Shown here in pieces: positions 9,457-19,300 of a stretch of DNA of 64,000 bases (position 1 is its first letter; each line of letters starts with the position of its first letter). The stretch spans positions 1 to 64,000 of the forward strand of contig JARULB010000007.1 of the NCBI GenBank assembly GCA_029688905.1. Reading direction: 5' to 3'. The notes beneath the pieces are model-generated. The model was not told where the DNA came from and did no database searches. It saw nothing but the letters and a program-made list of their open reading frames with translations. Made by a program: the position numbers and the translations under genes. Origin of the DNA: Balneolales bacterium ANBcel1 (GTDB taxonomy: Bacteria; Bacteroidota; Rhodothermia; Balneolales; Natronogracilivirgulaceae).

Positions 9457-9963
9457 TCAGGAGTCCGGGGTGCGTGTCCGGGCCGCCATGAGCACCGCGC
9501 CGATGATGGCCAGCAGCAGAAGTACGCCCGACACCTGGAACGGGAGCATGAAGTCGGTGAGCAGCAGTTCGCCGAGGCCCGTCATGGTGGCTGCGCCGTC
9601 TTCCATCGGTGCCAGCACCCACTCGGTGGTAACGAATACCCCGATCAGCAGCACAGCGATGATGGCGGCGAACAGAGTCGCCGGCAGCAGGTTGACGGTG
9701 CGGGTCCGGACTTTCTCAAAAAAGCCCTGGGTGGTGAGCATCACTCCGAAAAGGATGAGCACCAGAATCCCCCCCACATAAACCAGCAGCTGGGTAACGG
9801 CAACAAAACCGGCGTAGAGCAATGCGTAGAAAGCGGCCAGTCCGCCGAGGGTGAACATGAGCGCGAACGCCGAGTGCACGATGTTCCTGGAGAACACCAT
9901 AAATGCGGCGCTGCCGATGATCAGGATCGCAAATACATAAAAGGCTATCGCAGACAGATCCAT
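9457..9963 (-). CDS. nuoJ: NADH-quinone oxidoreductase subunit J
   Basis: Five-helix membrane subunit of complex I, 168 residues. The segment FSRNIVHSAFALMFTLGGLAAFY and the following LLYAGFVAVTQLLVYVGGILVLILFGVML are the family signature (helix 3 with its pi-bulge). Length is normal. It lies 75 bases after nuoI and 65 bases before nuoK on the minus strand. Confidence 0.96.
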   Translation of the reverse strand: MDLSAIAFYVFAILIIGSAAFMVFSRNIVHSAFALMFTLGGLAAFYALLYAGFVAVTQLLVYVGGILVLILFGVMLTTQGFFEKVRTRTVNLLPATLFAAIIAVLLIGVFVTTEWVLAPMEDGAATMTGLGELLLTDFMLPFQVSGVLLLLAIIGAVLMAARTRTPDS

Positions 9964-10038
9964 AAGTTTTCTATACCCGTATGTTCAATAGTTTCCAATT
10001 TTGCGGGAGTGCCATACCCTCCCGCGGCATCATACTGT

Positions 10039-10758
10039 TCAATCTTCCGATTTCTTTTTGGCTTCGCGTTCCGCTTTTCTGGCGGCTCTGCGTGCTTCAC
10101 GTTCGGCCCGGCGGGCCTCCTTTGCGGCTTCGGCGTCGGTATCTCCGCCACCGCCGGTTCCCTCCTTCGCCTCCGCACTGCCTTCGTTCGCCTCACCGGC
10201 CTCCGCTGCTTCCGCGGCCTTCTTCATCTCTTTGGCCTTTCGGGCTTCCTCCTTCTTGCGTTTTTTCTCCTCTTCCTCCTGCTCGAGCTTGACCTGTGCC
10301 GCCTCTATCTGTTCCGGAGTCATGTCTGAAAACGAGAAAATCAGGTCGTTCCGGTCGTAGGACGAATATTCGTAATCCTCGACCATGGTGATGCAATCGG
10401 TCGGGCACGGGTGCACGCAAAGCTCGCAGTAGCAGCATTTTGCCATATCGATATCGAACTCGTTGACCCACAGCTTCTTTTTGTGGCCGGTGGATGTCTC
10501 CCCGAGATCGTCGTCGTCGGTGGATTTGATCGTGCCGATGGTGATGCACTCCACCGGACAGGCCCGTTCACACAGCCGACAGCCGATACAGTCGTCCATA
10601 TTGACATCCAGTTTGAGCCGCACCCGCTGTGGAAGCACGTCTCGCACTTCCGGGTACTGCACCGTCACCGATCGCCGGAACAGGTGCCCCCAGGTGATTC
10701 CCATCCCGGTGAATATCGTTTTGAAGGTTGTGTAGGTGTCATTGAGTAGTTTAACCAT
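10039..10758 (-). CDS. nuoI: NADH-quinone oxidoreductase subunit I with long charged C-terminal tail
   Basis: This subunit carries two [4Fe-4S] clusters (N6a/N6b) that pass electrons toward NuoB. Both motifs are intact: CIGCRLCERACPVECI (about residues 57-72) and CCYCELCVHPCPTDCI (about 109-124). The core ends near residue 150. The remaining 80-90 residues form an unusual tail rich in Lys, Glu, Ala and Arg (EEEEKKRKKEEARKAKE, then ARRAEREARRAARKAERE), with a Gly-rich hinge between two charged blocks. Usual NuoI length is 160-180 residues; this one has 239. The tail is predicted helical or coiled-coil and sits in a place where it could stand in for missing peripheral subunits, which is inference. 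Confidence 0.96.
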   Translation of the reverse strand: MVKLLNDTYTTFKTIFTGMGITWGHLFRRSVTVQYPEVRDVLPQRVRLKLDVNMDDCIGCRLCERACPVECITIGTIKSTDDDDLGETSTGHKKKLWVNEFDIDMAKCCYCELCVHPCPTDCITMVEDYEYSSYDRNDLIFSFSDMTPEQIEAAQVKLEQEEEEKKRKKEEARKAKEMKKAAEAAEAGEANEGSAEAKEGTGGGGDTDAEAAKEARRAEREARRAARKAEREAKKKSED

Positions 10759-10779
10759 AAAGCGTACCTCTGATACGAA

Positions 10780-11814
10780 TTAAAAAATCATCTCCCAAAG
10801 CGCGATCAGCACCAGATTCACGAACGAAAGCGGAATCAGGTACTTCCAGCACAGGTTCATCAGCTGATCCACGCGCAGCCTCGGCAGGGTCCAGCGCAGC
10901 CACATCATCACAAAGACCACGATCATGCCCTTGAGCAGCATCCAGAAGGCGCCCCAGAGCGGGCCGTCCATGAAGGAGCCGAACGGACTGTTCCAGCCGC
11001 CGAAGAACAGCGCGGCCGTAACCAGCGATAAAAGCAGCATGTCGGCGTATTCGGTGAGCATGAACAGGCCCCAGCGCATGCCGGAGTACTCGGTCTGGTA
11101 TCCGCCCACCAGCTCCGATTCCGATTCGGGAAGGTCGAACGGCACCCGGTGCGACTCCGCCAGTATCGCGATGAAAAAGATCACAAACGCGATGACCATG
11201 AACGGGCTGTGGAAGATCATCCAGTTGGGCAGAAAACCGAGAAACCCGTTGCCCGACTGCATTTCGGTGACTTCCATCAGGTTGAGCGTACCGGTGGCCA
11301 CGATCACCGACAGGATGGTGGCGATGGTCGGCACCTCGTAACTGACCGTCTGCGCAGCGGTTCGCATCGCCCCCAGAAGCGACCATTTGTTGTTCGAGGC
11401 CCATCCCCCCATAATAATACTGATGGAGAGCAGCGAGGTGATGGCGACGATGTAGAAAACGCCCACATCGATCATACTGCCGATATAGGCACTGCTGAAG
11501 GGGATCGCCACAAAAGCGGCATATGAGGCACCGAATGCGATAAACGGCGCCATTTTGAAGAAAAACCGGTCGGCTTTGGCCGGCACAATATCCTCTTTCT
11601 GGAGCATTTTGACCAGGTCGGCGATGGTCTGCGACCATCCGTGCCATCCGCCGGTACGCATCGGGCCCAGGCGATCCTGGATATGGCCCGCCACCTTGCG
11701 TTCCAGCCAGATCGCAAACAGCGCATAAACCAGAATGATGGTAAGCGGCACGATGGAAAAGAGAAAGACAGCCAGGGGAGCGGCCGGCAGCAAATTTTCC
11801 AGATATTCCAGCAT
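10780..11814 (-). CDS. nuoH: NADH-quinone oxidoreductase subunit H
   Basis: The 344-residue NuoH joins the membrane and peripheral arms and forms much of the quinone-binding channel. Conserved segments are AIWLERKVAGHIQDRLGPMRTG, the AESHRVPFDLPESESELVGGYQTEYSG loop rich in acidic residues, and MWLRWTLPRLRVDQLM. About eight helices. Length is normal. It lies between nuoD and nuoI. Confidence 0.97.
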   Translation of the reverse strand: MLEYLENLLPAAPLAVFLFSIVPLTIILVYALFAIWLERKVAGHIQDRLGPMRTGGWHGWSQTIADLVKMLQKEDIVPAKADRFFFKMAPFIAFGASYAAFVAIPFSSAYIGSMIDVGVFYIVAITSLLSISIIMGGWASNNKWSLLGAMRTAAQTVSYEVPTIATILSVIVATGTLNLMEVTEMQSGNGFLGFLPNWMIFHSPFMVIAFVIFFIAILAESHRVPFDLPESESELVGGYQTEYSGMRWGLFMLTEYADMLLLSLVTAALFFGGWNSPFGSFMDGPLWGAFWMLLKGMIVVFVMMWLRWTLPRLRVDQLMNLCWKYLIPLSFVNLVLIALWEMIF

Positions 11815-11849
11815 AATAATTTTTATATAATTAGTTGGGCAATAATCGG

Positions 11850-13031
11850 TTAACGATCAACTTCGCCGAGTACAATATCAACACTTCCGATAATAGCCAC
11901 CATATCGGCCACCATGGCGCCGATGGAGATGGCGGGTAATACACTGAGATTCACAAAACTGGGGGCACGGGCCTTGACCCGGTACGGAGTGGTCTTTTTA
12001 TCGCTGATGATGTAGTAGCCCAGTTCCCCGCGCGGCGTTTCGGTCCGGCAGTAGATTTCGCCGGCAGGCGGACGCACTTTTTTGGGGATGGCCTCTTGCA
12101 CATCACCTTCATCCGGCATACTGTCGAGGGCCTGTTCAATTATTTTGAGGCTCTCTTCCATCTCCCAGACGCGGACGATGTAGCGGTCCCAGCAGTCGCC
12201 CAGAGTTCCCATCCGGCCTTCGCCGACAATCACATCGAAATCGAACCGGTCGTAGATAGAGTAGGGGTCGTCGCGGCGCAGGTCCCATTTGACACCGGAG
12301 CCTCGCAAACTGGGTCCGGAGACGCCGTAATTGATCGCCACTTTCGCCGGCAGCACTCCGACATTGGCGGTACGCTCGACAAAAATCTTGTTGTCGGAGA
12401 GCAGGTCGTTAAGCTCCTTGATCTTGGGGCGGAACGAGGTGACGAATGCGGCGGTATCGGTTTTAAAATCGTCGGGCACATCGTTCATGAGTCCGCCGAT
12501 CCAGATATAATTATAGAGCAGGCGCGCTCCGCTCGCTTTTTCAAAGATGTCGAGAACCTTTTCCCTTTCGATGAAACAGTAGAGAAACGGAGTAAAGGCG
12601 CCGATATCGAGGCCGAAGGTTCCGAGCGCCAGCAGGTGGCTGGCTATGCGCTGCAGTTCGCACATGATCACCCGGATGTGCTCCACCCGGTCGTTGACCT
12701 GGATGTCCATCATGCGCTCCATGGCGATGGCGAAGCCGAGTTCGTTGTTCATGGCGGCGACATAGTCCATCCGATCCACATAGGGGATGACTTTCGGGTA
12801 TTCGTTCATCTCCTCGCTGTGCTTTTCAAAACAGCGGTGCAGATAGCCGATGTGGGGAACCGCTTTGGTCACGATTTCGCCGTCGAGGGTCAGTTCCACC
12901 CGGAGCACTCCGTGTGTGGAGGGGTGCTGCGGACCCATATTGATGACCATCTCCTGGGTCTTGAGTCCGTTTCCGGCACTTTTCGGGGGAGTAAACGTTA
13001 CTTCGGGCTTTTTTTCTCTGGTTGTTGTCAT
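11850..13031 (-). CDS. nuoD: NADH-quinone oxidoreductase subunit D
   Basis: The 49-kDa-type subunit that, with NuoB, shapes the quinone reduction site. Family motifs are [14 protein letters not shown] (about residues 31-44), [15 protein letters not shown], and the C-terminal [10 protein letters not shown]...[12 protein letters not shown]. At 393 residues it is a stand-alone NuoD, not a NuoCD fusion. The C-terminus lacks the NiFe cysteines, as expected for complex I rather than hydrogenase. It follows nuoC after 81 bases. Confidence 0.97.
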   Translation of the reverse strand: MTTTREKKPEVTFTPPKSAGNGLKTQEMVINMGPQHPSTHGVLRVELTLDGEIVTKAVPHIGYLHRCFEKHSEEMNEYPKVIPYVDRMDYVAAMNNELGFAIAMERMMDIQVNDRVEHIRVIMCELQRIASHLLALGTFGLDIGAFTPFLYCFIEREKVLDIFEKASGARLLYNYIWIGGLMNDVPDDFKTDTAAFVTSFRPKIKELNDLLSDNKIFVERTANVGVLPAKVAINYGVSGPSLRGSGVKWDLRRDDPYSIYDRFDFDVIVGEGRMGTLGDCWDRYIVRVWEMEESLKIIEQALDSMPDEGDVQEAIPKKVRPPAGEIYCRTETPRGELGYYIISDKKTTPYRVKARAPSFVNLSVLPAISIGAMVADMVAIIGSVDIVLGEVDR

Positions 13032-13112
13032 GTGCGATTATTCCGGATCAAAATCTTTTCCTTGCATTGCGGGGCAGCGGGGCTGTATGCCGCTCCCCGG
13101 CCTGTTCCATCA

Positions 13113-13607
13113 TCAATACTCCACTTTCATTCCGCGGTAAAATTCCTGGACCTTGTAATCCTTTCTCAGCGGGTAGCCTTCCCAGTCGTCGGGACAGAGG
13201 ATGCGCCGGTGGTCGGGGTGGCCATCGAACCGGATACCAAACATATCGTAGGCTTCCCGCTCGTGCCAGTCGGCCGTTTTCCAGACCTGTTCGACAGTGG
13301 GGAGATGCGCATCGTCCTGGGGCATAAGCACCTTGAGGGTCAGTTTATGCCTTTCGGTGGTCGAGTCGAGGTGGTAGGTGACTCCAAGCTGCTCCTCCTT
13401 CTGGTAATGAACCCCGCTGAGACACATCAGGGAGTCGAAACGGAGTCCGGGTTCGTCGCGCAGAAACTTCGCGATGTCCGCGATTTTGTCTACTCTCACC
13501 ACAATCCAGGGGTCGACCTTCTCGTCGGGTTTCAGCTCGATCACATCCTCACCGAATTTTTCTGTCAGGATGCCGGTAATCTCTTCAATAGGTTTCATGG
13601 TGTCCAT
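13113..13607 (-). CDS. nuoC: NADH-quinone oxidoreductase subunit C
   Basis: The 30-kDa-type peripheral subunit, 164 residues. The signature HEREAYDMFGIRFDGHPDHRRILCPDDWEGYPLRKDY is at about residues 116-152. It has no catalytic cofactor and supports assembly of the NuoB-D core. It lies between nuoB and nuoD in the operon. Confidence 0.97.
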   Translation of the reverse strand: MDTMKPIEEITGILTEKFGEDVIELKPDEKVDPWIVVRVDKIADIAKFLRDEPGLRFDSLMCLSGVHYQKEEQLGVTYHLDSTTERHKLTLKVLMPQDDAHLPTVEQVWKTADWHEREAYDMFGIRFDGHPDHRRILCPDDWEGYPLRKDYKVQEFYRGMKVEY

Positions 13608-13636
13608 TCAATGATTTGCATGCTTCGCCTGATATC

Positions 13637-14263
13637 TCACGCTCCCTGCTGCTTTTTCTGCACATCCTGCTGCGGGAAGTCGATCTGTGCCTTTTTGTGC
13701 TCTTCGGTTTCATCGACATTTTTTACGGAGAGGTTTTCACCGCCCTTGTCTTCAATCACCACCGCTTTTGTCGGATCGACGCCTTCCACCTGGCTCTCGT
13801 TCATGATCTTGTTCTGCAGGTGAAGAAAGCCTTCAAGCAGAGCTTCGGGACGGGGCGGGCAGCCCGGCACATAGACATCCACCGGAACCACACGGTCAAC
13901 GCCCTTGAGCACATGATAGCCGTGTTCCCAGTAGGGGCCGCCGCAATTGGAACAGGAACCCATGCTGATCACATAGCGCGGTTCCGACATCTGCTCGTAG
14001 AGCCGCTGGATGCGGGTCGCCATTTTGAGGGTCACTGTTCCGGCCACGATCATCACATCGGCCTGACGTGGTGAGGATCGCGGGATGATGCCGAACCGGT
14101 CGAGGTCGTATCGGGAAGCGGCCGCGGCCATCATCTCGATGGCGCAGCAGGCAAGGCCGAACTGCATGTACCAGAGCGAGCTTTTGCGTGCCCAGTTGAG
14201 CGCTTTTTCAAGCGATACAATGATGATGTTGCTGTCTTTGTATTTGGTGTCGAGATAACCCAT
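13637..14263 (-). CDS. nuoB: NADH-quinone oxidoreductase subunit B with extended C-terminus
   Basis: NuoB holds cluster N2, which hands electrons to quinone. All four ligand cysteines are present: C39 and C40 (LACCAIEMM), C104 (SMGSC) and C135 ([11 protein letters not shown]). The core ends near residue 155. A further 50 or so polar residues follow (ending [11 protein letters not shown]), longer than most NuoB proteins (160-190 residues in total). It lies between nuoA and nuoC. Confidence 0.97.
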   Translation of the reverse strand: MGYLDTKYKDSNIIIVSLEKALNWARKSSLWYMQFGLACCAIEMMAAAASRYDLDRFGIIPRSSPRQADVMIVAGTVTLKMATRIQRLYEQMSEPRYVISMGSCSNCGGPYWEHGYHVLKGVDRVVPVDVYVPGCPPRPEALLEGFLHLQNKIMNESQVEGVDPTKAVVIEDKGGENLSVKNVDETEEHKKAQIDFPQQDVQKKQQGA

Positions 14264-14355
14264 AGGTGTACTGTTACAAATCGTGATAAATCATGCGCGA
14301 ACAGCCGGGCGAAGCCTGCAATGTGTCATTCCGGCCCGGTGAAGCCATTCTTTTG

Positions 14356-14994
14356 TCATTTTCCGTCGTTTTTGCCGGTGCCGGCCTGGTCGTCGTTCGG
14401 TGATTCCTGCCGGATATCGGTTTCGGAGCCGGCGGAACCTTCCTCCGGTTTGTTGGCTGCCGCCTCCCCGCTTCCGGATCCGGACAATCCGCCTGCCGGT
14501 GGTTCTGACGCAGCCGCAGCCGTTTGTGCCGCTTCCGGTTCGGCTTTCGTACCATTACCGTTAACCGCGGCAGGCTCCCGCCAATCGGCCGGAACCACGC
14601 CAACACCCTCCACGTATCGGGGAACGGCGGGCCGGGGCTTGTCCCACTGCAGGTCTCCCTTGCCAAGCTCATAAAGAAAACCGACAAAAATCAGGGAGAC
14701 AAAGACGATCATGGCCCAGAATGCGTACCAGCCCATGCTCTGGAAGACGGTCGCCCAGGGAAAAAGCAGTACAACCTCCACCTCGAAAATGAGAAACATC
14801 AGGGCGATCACATAAAAACGGTTGTTATACTGGATCCAGGCGGAACCGACGGGATCCTCTCCGCATTCGTAGGTGGTGAGCTTTCCTTCACTGGGACGGT
14901 TGGGCCGAAGCAGCCATGCAACCAGCAGTGTGATGCCGGCAAATACTGCGCCATTGACCAGAAAGAGTAATACGAACCCGTAATCAGCAAGCAT
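14356..14994 (-). CDS. nuoA: NADH-quinone oxidoreductase subunit A with low-complexity tail
   Basis: The first about 130 residues are a normal three-helix NuoA: TTYECGEDPVGSAWIQYNNRFYVIALMFLIFEVEVVLLFPWA is the quinone-channel loop with its conserved cysteine. The remaining 75-80 residues are a Pro/Ala/Gly/Glu-rich, apparently disordered tail (for example AAQTAAAASEPP, GLSGSGSGEAAANKPEEG) not found in typical 120-140-residue homologues. It is the first nuo gene, 92 bases before nuoB, and 140 bases after the dihydroorotate-dehydrogenase-like gene. Confidence 0.95.
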   Translation of the reverse strand: MLADYGFVLLFLVNGAVFAGITLLVAWLLRPNRPSEGKLTTYECGEDPVGSAWIQYNNRFYVIALMFLIFEVEVVLLFPWATVFQSMGWYAFWAMIVFVSLIFVGFLYELGKGDLQWDKPRPAVPRYVEGVGVVPADWREPAAVNGNGTKAEPEAAQTAAAASEPPAGGLSGSGSGEAAANKPEEGSAGSETDIRQESPNDDQAGTGKNDGK

Positions 14995-15083
14995 AAGGCA
15001 GCGTATTTAGGAATAATAATATTAAGGTTATGGGTAAAGCTAATAATTACAGAGACAAATCTCATCCGGAGCCGATGACCGGG

Positions 15084-15128
15084 TGCGGCGCCTCCCGGGG
15101 TTCATGCGAATCCGGGAGCGAAGCCGCA
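15084..15128 (-). terminator. Strong nested hairpin between DHOD-like gene and nuoA
   Basis: TGCGGC (15084-15089) pairs with GCCGCA (15123-15128), and inside it CTCCCGG (15092-15098) pairs with CCGGGAG (15112-15118). It begins seven bases after the stop codon of the DHOD-like gene on the minus strand. There is no T-run, so it may end or stabilise that transcript, or lower read-through into nuoA. Confidence 0.5.
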
Positions 15129-15134
15129 TACCGT

Positions 15135-16142
15135 TTACCTGAGCCCTTTGGTGTCGTAGCTTTGAAGGATGCGGATGTAATTGGCCCGCTCAAACGTCGA
15201 CGCGTCACCGACCGAAGCGGCGCTCATAGCACCTTTCATCTCCTCAACAGACTCATATTCGTTTTCTTCCATCCATGTTTTCATGTCGGAAGCGATGGTC
15301 TGCAGCTTGCCGCTGCCCTCGCGGAGCAGTGCGGAGGCCAGCATGGTTACATCGGCACCGACCAGCAGCATTTTGATGACATCCTCGGCCGAATGGATGC
15401 CGGTTGTGGCGGCCAGACTGGCTTTGAGATGCGGACGCAGCATGGCGATCCAGCGCAGGGGCAATCGTTTTTCAAACGAGTTGCTGAGTTCCAGCGTCGG
15501 CGCGACCTCCTTCGTTTCCAGATCGATATCCGGCTGATAAAAACGGTTGAACAGTACGAGTCCGTCGGCGCCGGCCTTCTCCAGGCGCTTCGCCATATTG
15601 CCGAAAGCACTGAAATAGGGGCCGAGTTTGATCGATACGGGAATCGAAACCGACTGTTTGACCGCCTTCAGATCGTTGATGTACATTTTTTCCACTTCCT
15701 CGGAGGTCATTTCGGGATCGCCCGCGATGTAGTAGACATTCAGCTCCAGCGCATCGGCGCCGGCATCCTGCATTTTCTTCGCGTACTCCATCCAGCCGCC
15801 TTTGGAAGCGCCGTTCAGACTGGCGATAATCGGAATATCTACCGCGCTTTTCAGCTTTTTGATCTGCTCGAGGTACTCCTCGGCTTCCAGGTTGTGATAT
15901 TCATGCGGCTCCGGGAAATAGCTCAGCGCTTCCGCATAGCTTTCGGCGGACACATTCATGAAGTGATCCAGCGCCTTGTTCTCCCTGGTGATCTGCTCTT
16001 CGAACAGGGAGTACATCACAATTGCGGAGGCCCCGGCATCTTCCAGGCGCCTGACCAGCGACACATCGCTGCTCATCGGCGAGGCGGAAGGGACCAGCGG
16101 ACTTTTCAGTTTTAATCCTAAATAATTGGTTTCCAGATTCAT
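15135..16142 (-). CDS. Dihydroorotate dehydrogenase-like flavoprotein
   Basis: A 335-residue TIM-barrel protein of the dihydroorotate-dehydrogenase-like group that is commonly found beside pyruvate:ferredoxin oxidoreductase. Barrel motifs seen are NYLGLKLKSPLVPSASP at the start, IPIIASLNG, ALELNVYYI, PVSIKLGPYFS, and the FMN phosphate-binding region ATTGIHSAEDVIKMLLVGAD. It departs from true PyrD in the active-site regions, so a role in pyrimidine synthesis should not be assumed. It sits 213 bases after the PFOR gene and 140 before nuoA, all on one strand. Its reaction is unknown to me. Confidence 0.85.
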   Translation of the reverse strand: MNLETNYLGLKLKSPLVPSASPMSSDVSLVRRLEDAGASAIVMYSLFEEQITRENKALDHFMNVSAESYAEALSYFPEPHEYHNLEAEEYLEQIKKLKSAVDIPIIASLNGASKGGWMEYAKKMQDAGADALELNVYYIAGDPEMTSEEVEKMYINDLKAVKQSVSIPVSIKLGPYFSAFGNMAKRLEKAGADGLVLFNRFYQPDIDLETKEVAPTLELSNSFEKRLPLRWIAMLRPHLKASLAATTGIHSAEDVIKMLLVGADVTMLASALLREGSGKLQTIASDMKTWMEENEYESVEEMKGAMSAASVGDASTFERANYIRILQSYDTKGLR

Positions 16143-16355
16143 AGATTCGATCGTATGGGGTAATAATTAAATAACAGAATACTCTCGGGACACACTTTCC
16201 GGTGTTGGCTCTTCGTCTTTCCTCTGGTACATCGAGCCTTTACACCGTTTGTGACCGGACAGCTTCACCGGAGTCGTTCCCGGCGCGGCAATCCGAAGGG
16301 AGATCCGGCTCCGGCGACCGCGATAACGGCCTGCCGGAACTATCCTCCATAATTC

Positions 16356-19300
16356 CTACGCTTCTTCCTCTTTGCTTTCCGGCTCGTAGAGCTTCACCAT
16401 GTGCTCATACTGACGCCAGCGTTCATTCACATCTTCCTGGGCCTGCTTCATGAACTTCGCGGCAGCCTCGGGATGGGATTTCGAAAGCATCAGATAACGC
16501 ATTTCGTTGTATGCGTAATCTTTAAATGCCGTTTTCGGCGGCTTGGAGTCGAGCGAGAACGGGTTCTTGCCTTCACTGACCAGTGACGGGTTGAACCGGA
16601 ACAGCGGCCAATAGCCGGAGTCCACTGCCAGTTTCTGCTGATCCAGACCGTACTTCATATTATAGCCATGAGCGATACAGTGGCTGTAGGCAATGATTAT
16701 CGACGGACCGGGATACGCTTCGGCTTCCATGATCGCGCGGATGGTCTGGGTATCGTTGGATCCCATGGCCACGCGTGCCACATAAGCACCGCCGCCGGAT
16801 ACGGCAATCAGGCCGAGATCCTTCTTGGCGGTCTCCTTGCCCGCTGCGGCAAATTTGGCAACGGCCCCGAGCGGAGTTGCCTTGGAGCGCTGCCCGCCGG
16901 TGTTGGAATAGACCTCGGTATCGAGAACCAGGATGTTGACATCGCGCCCGGAAGCGAGCACGTGATCGAGTCCGCCGTAACCGATATCATACGCCCATCC
17001 GTCACCGCCGAAGATCCAGACGCTCTTGCGCACCAGGTAATCGGCAAGACTCTTGAGCCGTTTCGAGTTTTCATCCCCGGCCGACTGCTCCAGAATTTTC
17101 TTGAGCTCGGCCACACGTTCGCGCTGCTCAAAAATTCCGGGTTCGTCCGACTGATCAGCGTCCAGGATCGCTTCCTTGAGCTTGCCGGGAACCGAGCCGT
17201 TGACCTCCTGCAGCAGGCGCTGCGCCTGTTCGGCTTGCTTGTCGATCGTCAGGCGGAATCCGAGACCGAATTCGGCATTATCCTCAAACAGGGAGTTGGA
17301 CCACGCCGGACCGAGTCCGTGCTCGTTTTTCGTGTAGGGCGTTGTCGGCAGGTTTCCGCCGTAGATGGAAGAACAGCCGGTCGCGTTGGCGATAACCATC
17401 CGGTCGCCGTAGAGCTGGGTAACCAGTTTTACATAGGGTGTCTCGCCGCAGCCGGCACAGGCTCCGGAAAATTCGAAGAGCGGCTGCAGGAACTGCGATC
17501 CTTTCACCGTGCCCGCCTTCAGCTTTGAACGGTCGTACTCCGGAATCTTCAGGAAGAAGTCCCAGTTCTCCTTCTCGTTTTCGAGATGCGGCTCGATGCT
17601 GTCCATGTTGAGCGCTTTGCGGCCCACCTCCTTGCGGTTTTTGGCGGGGCACACTTCCACACAGAGTTCGCAGCCGGTGCAATCCTCGGGGGATACCTGG
17701 ATGCTGACCATGGTGTCGTCCGGCCACTCCCGGCCTTTGGCTTTCATGGACTTGAAGGTCGGCGGGGCGTCTTCAAGCAGCTCCTTGTCGAACGCCTTGA
17801 TCCGGATGACCGAATGCGGGCACACCATCGCGCACTTGCCGCACTGGATACAGACATCCGGATCCAGCACCGGGATATCCTGGGCGATGTTCCGCTTCTC
17901 AAAGCAGGTGGTTCCGGTCGGGAATGTGCCGTCGACCGGGAAGGCGCTGACCGGCAGGTCGTCTCCGTTTCCGGCGATGATTTCACTGATCACATCATCC
18001 ACAAACTCGGGGGTCTCCAGTCCGGCAACCGGTGAAACCGGGCTGAGCATCGATTTTTTGGAGGTCACCTTGCCGGGCACTTCCACCTCAAACAGATATT
18101 CGAGGGCGTTGTCCACGGCGGCGTAGTTGCTTTTCAGGACGGCCTCGCCCTTTGCGCCGTAGGTTTTTTTGATGGCATCCTTGATGGCGGCCACCGCTTT
18201 CTCTTTCGGGAGGATGTCGGAGATGGCAAAATAGCAGACCTGCATCACGGTGTTGATCCGGTTGCCCATGCCGCTTTCCTTTGCCACTTTGTAGCCGTCA
18301 ATGGAGAACAGGCGGATGTTTTTGTCCACGATCTGCTGCTGCACCTTGTCGGGCAGGTTGTCCCAGAGCTCCTCTTTTTCGTAATGGGTATTGATCAGGA
18401 AGGTTGCACCATCGGCGGCATGGCGAAGCATATCCATTCGCTCCACAAATCGGAACTGGTGGCAGGCGATGAAATCGGCCTTGTCAATCAGGTACGCGGA
18501 ACGGATCGGATTGGGGCCGAATCGCAGGTGCGAGGTGGTCATGGCTCCGGATTTTTTGGAGTCATACACAAAATAGCCCTGCGCAAAATAATCGGTGTTT
18601 TCGCCGATAATCTTGATCGAGTTTTTGTTGGCGCTAACCGTACCGTCGGCTCCGAGTCCGTAGAACATGGCCTGGAAGGTTTTGCCCTCCTTGTCGGCAC
18701 CGCCTTTGCCGGCGGATACCGTTTCGGTTTTCGCTGAGCCGTTGGTTGCGAAACCGTTCTGCCAATCGAGGCTGGAGTGGGTCACATCGTCGTTGATACC
18801 GATGGTGAAGTGATTTTTCGGCGTGATTTCCTTGAGCTGGTCAAACACGGCGGTGACCATCGGCGGGGTAAACTCCTTGGAGGAGAGTCCGTAGCGTCCG
18901 GCAATCACACGCGGCTCATCGGCAAATTTGTGGAAACCGGCAGTGCGGTTTTCCTGCAGCGCGGTAAGCACATCCTGGTACAGCGGCTCACCGGCACTTC
19001 CCGGCTCCTTGGTTCGGTCTAGTACGGCAATGCTGTGCACTGTTTTTGGGATAGCCTTGACAAGCGCCTCCATGTCCAGCGGGCGGAACAGCCGCACTTT
19101 CAGGATGCCGACCTTTTCGCCGTCGGCATTCATCCGGTCGACGGTTTCATGAGCGGTCTCGGCACCGGAGCCCATCAGCACGATCAGCCTTTCGGCGTCG
19201 GCATGACCGTGGTAGTCAAACAGATGATACTGGCGGCCTGTCAGTTCGGCAAAGCGGTCCATGGTTTTCTGGACGATGCGCGGACAGTTGTCGTAGAAGG

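Noticed and set aside
12096-13823. Long plus-strand open frame of 575 codons opposite nuoC and nuoD
   Set aside because: Antisense to two conserved complex I genes and without recognisable domains.
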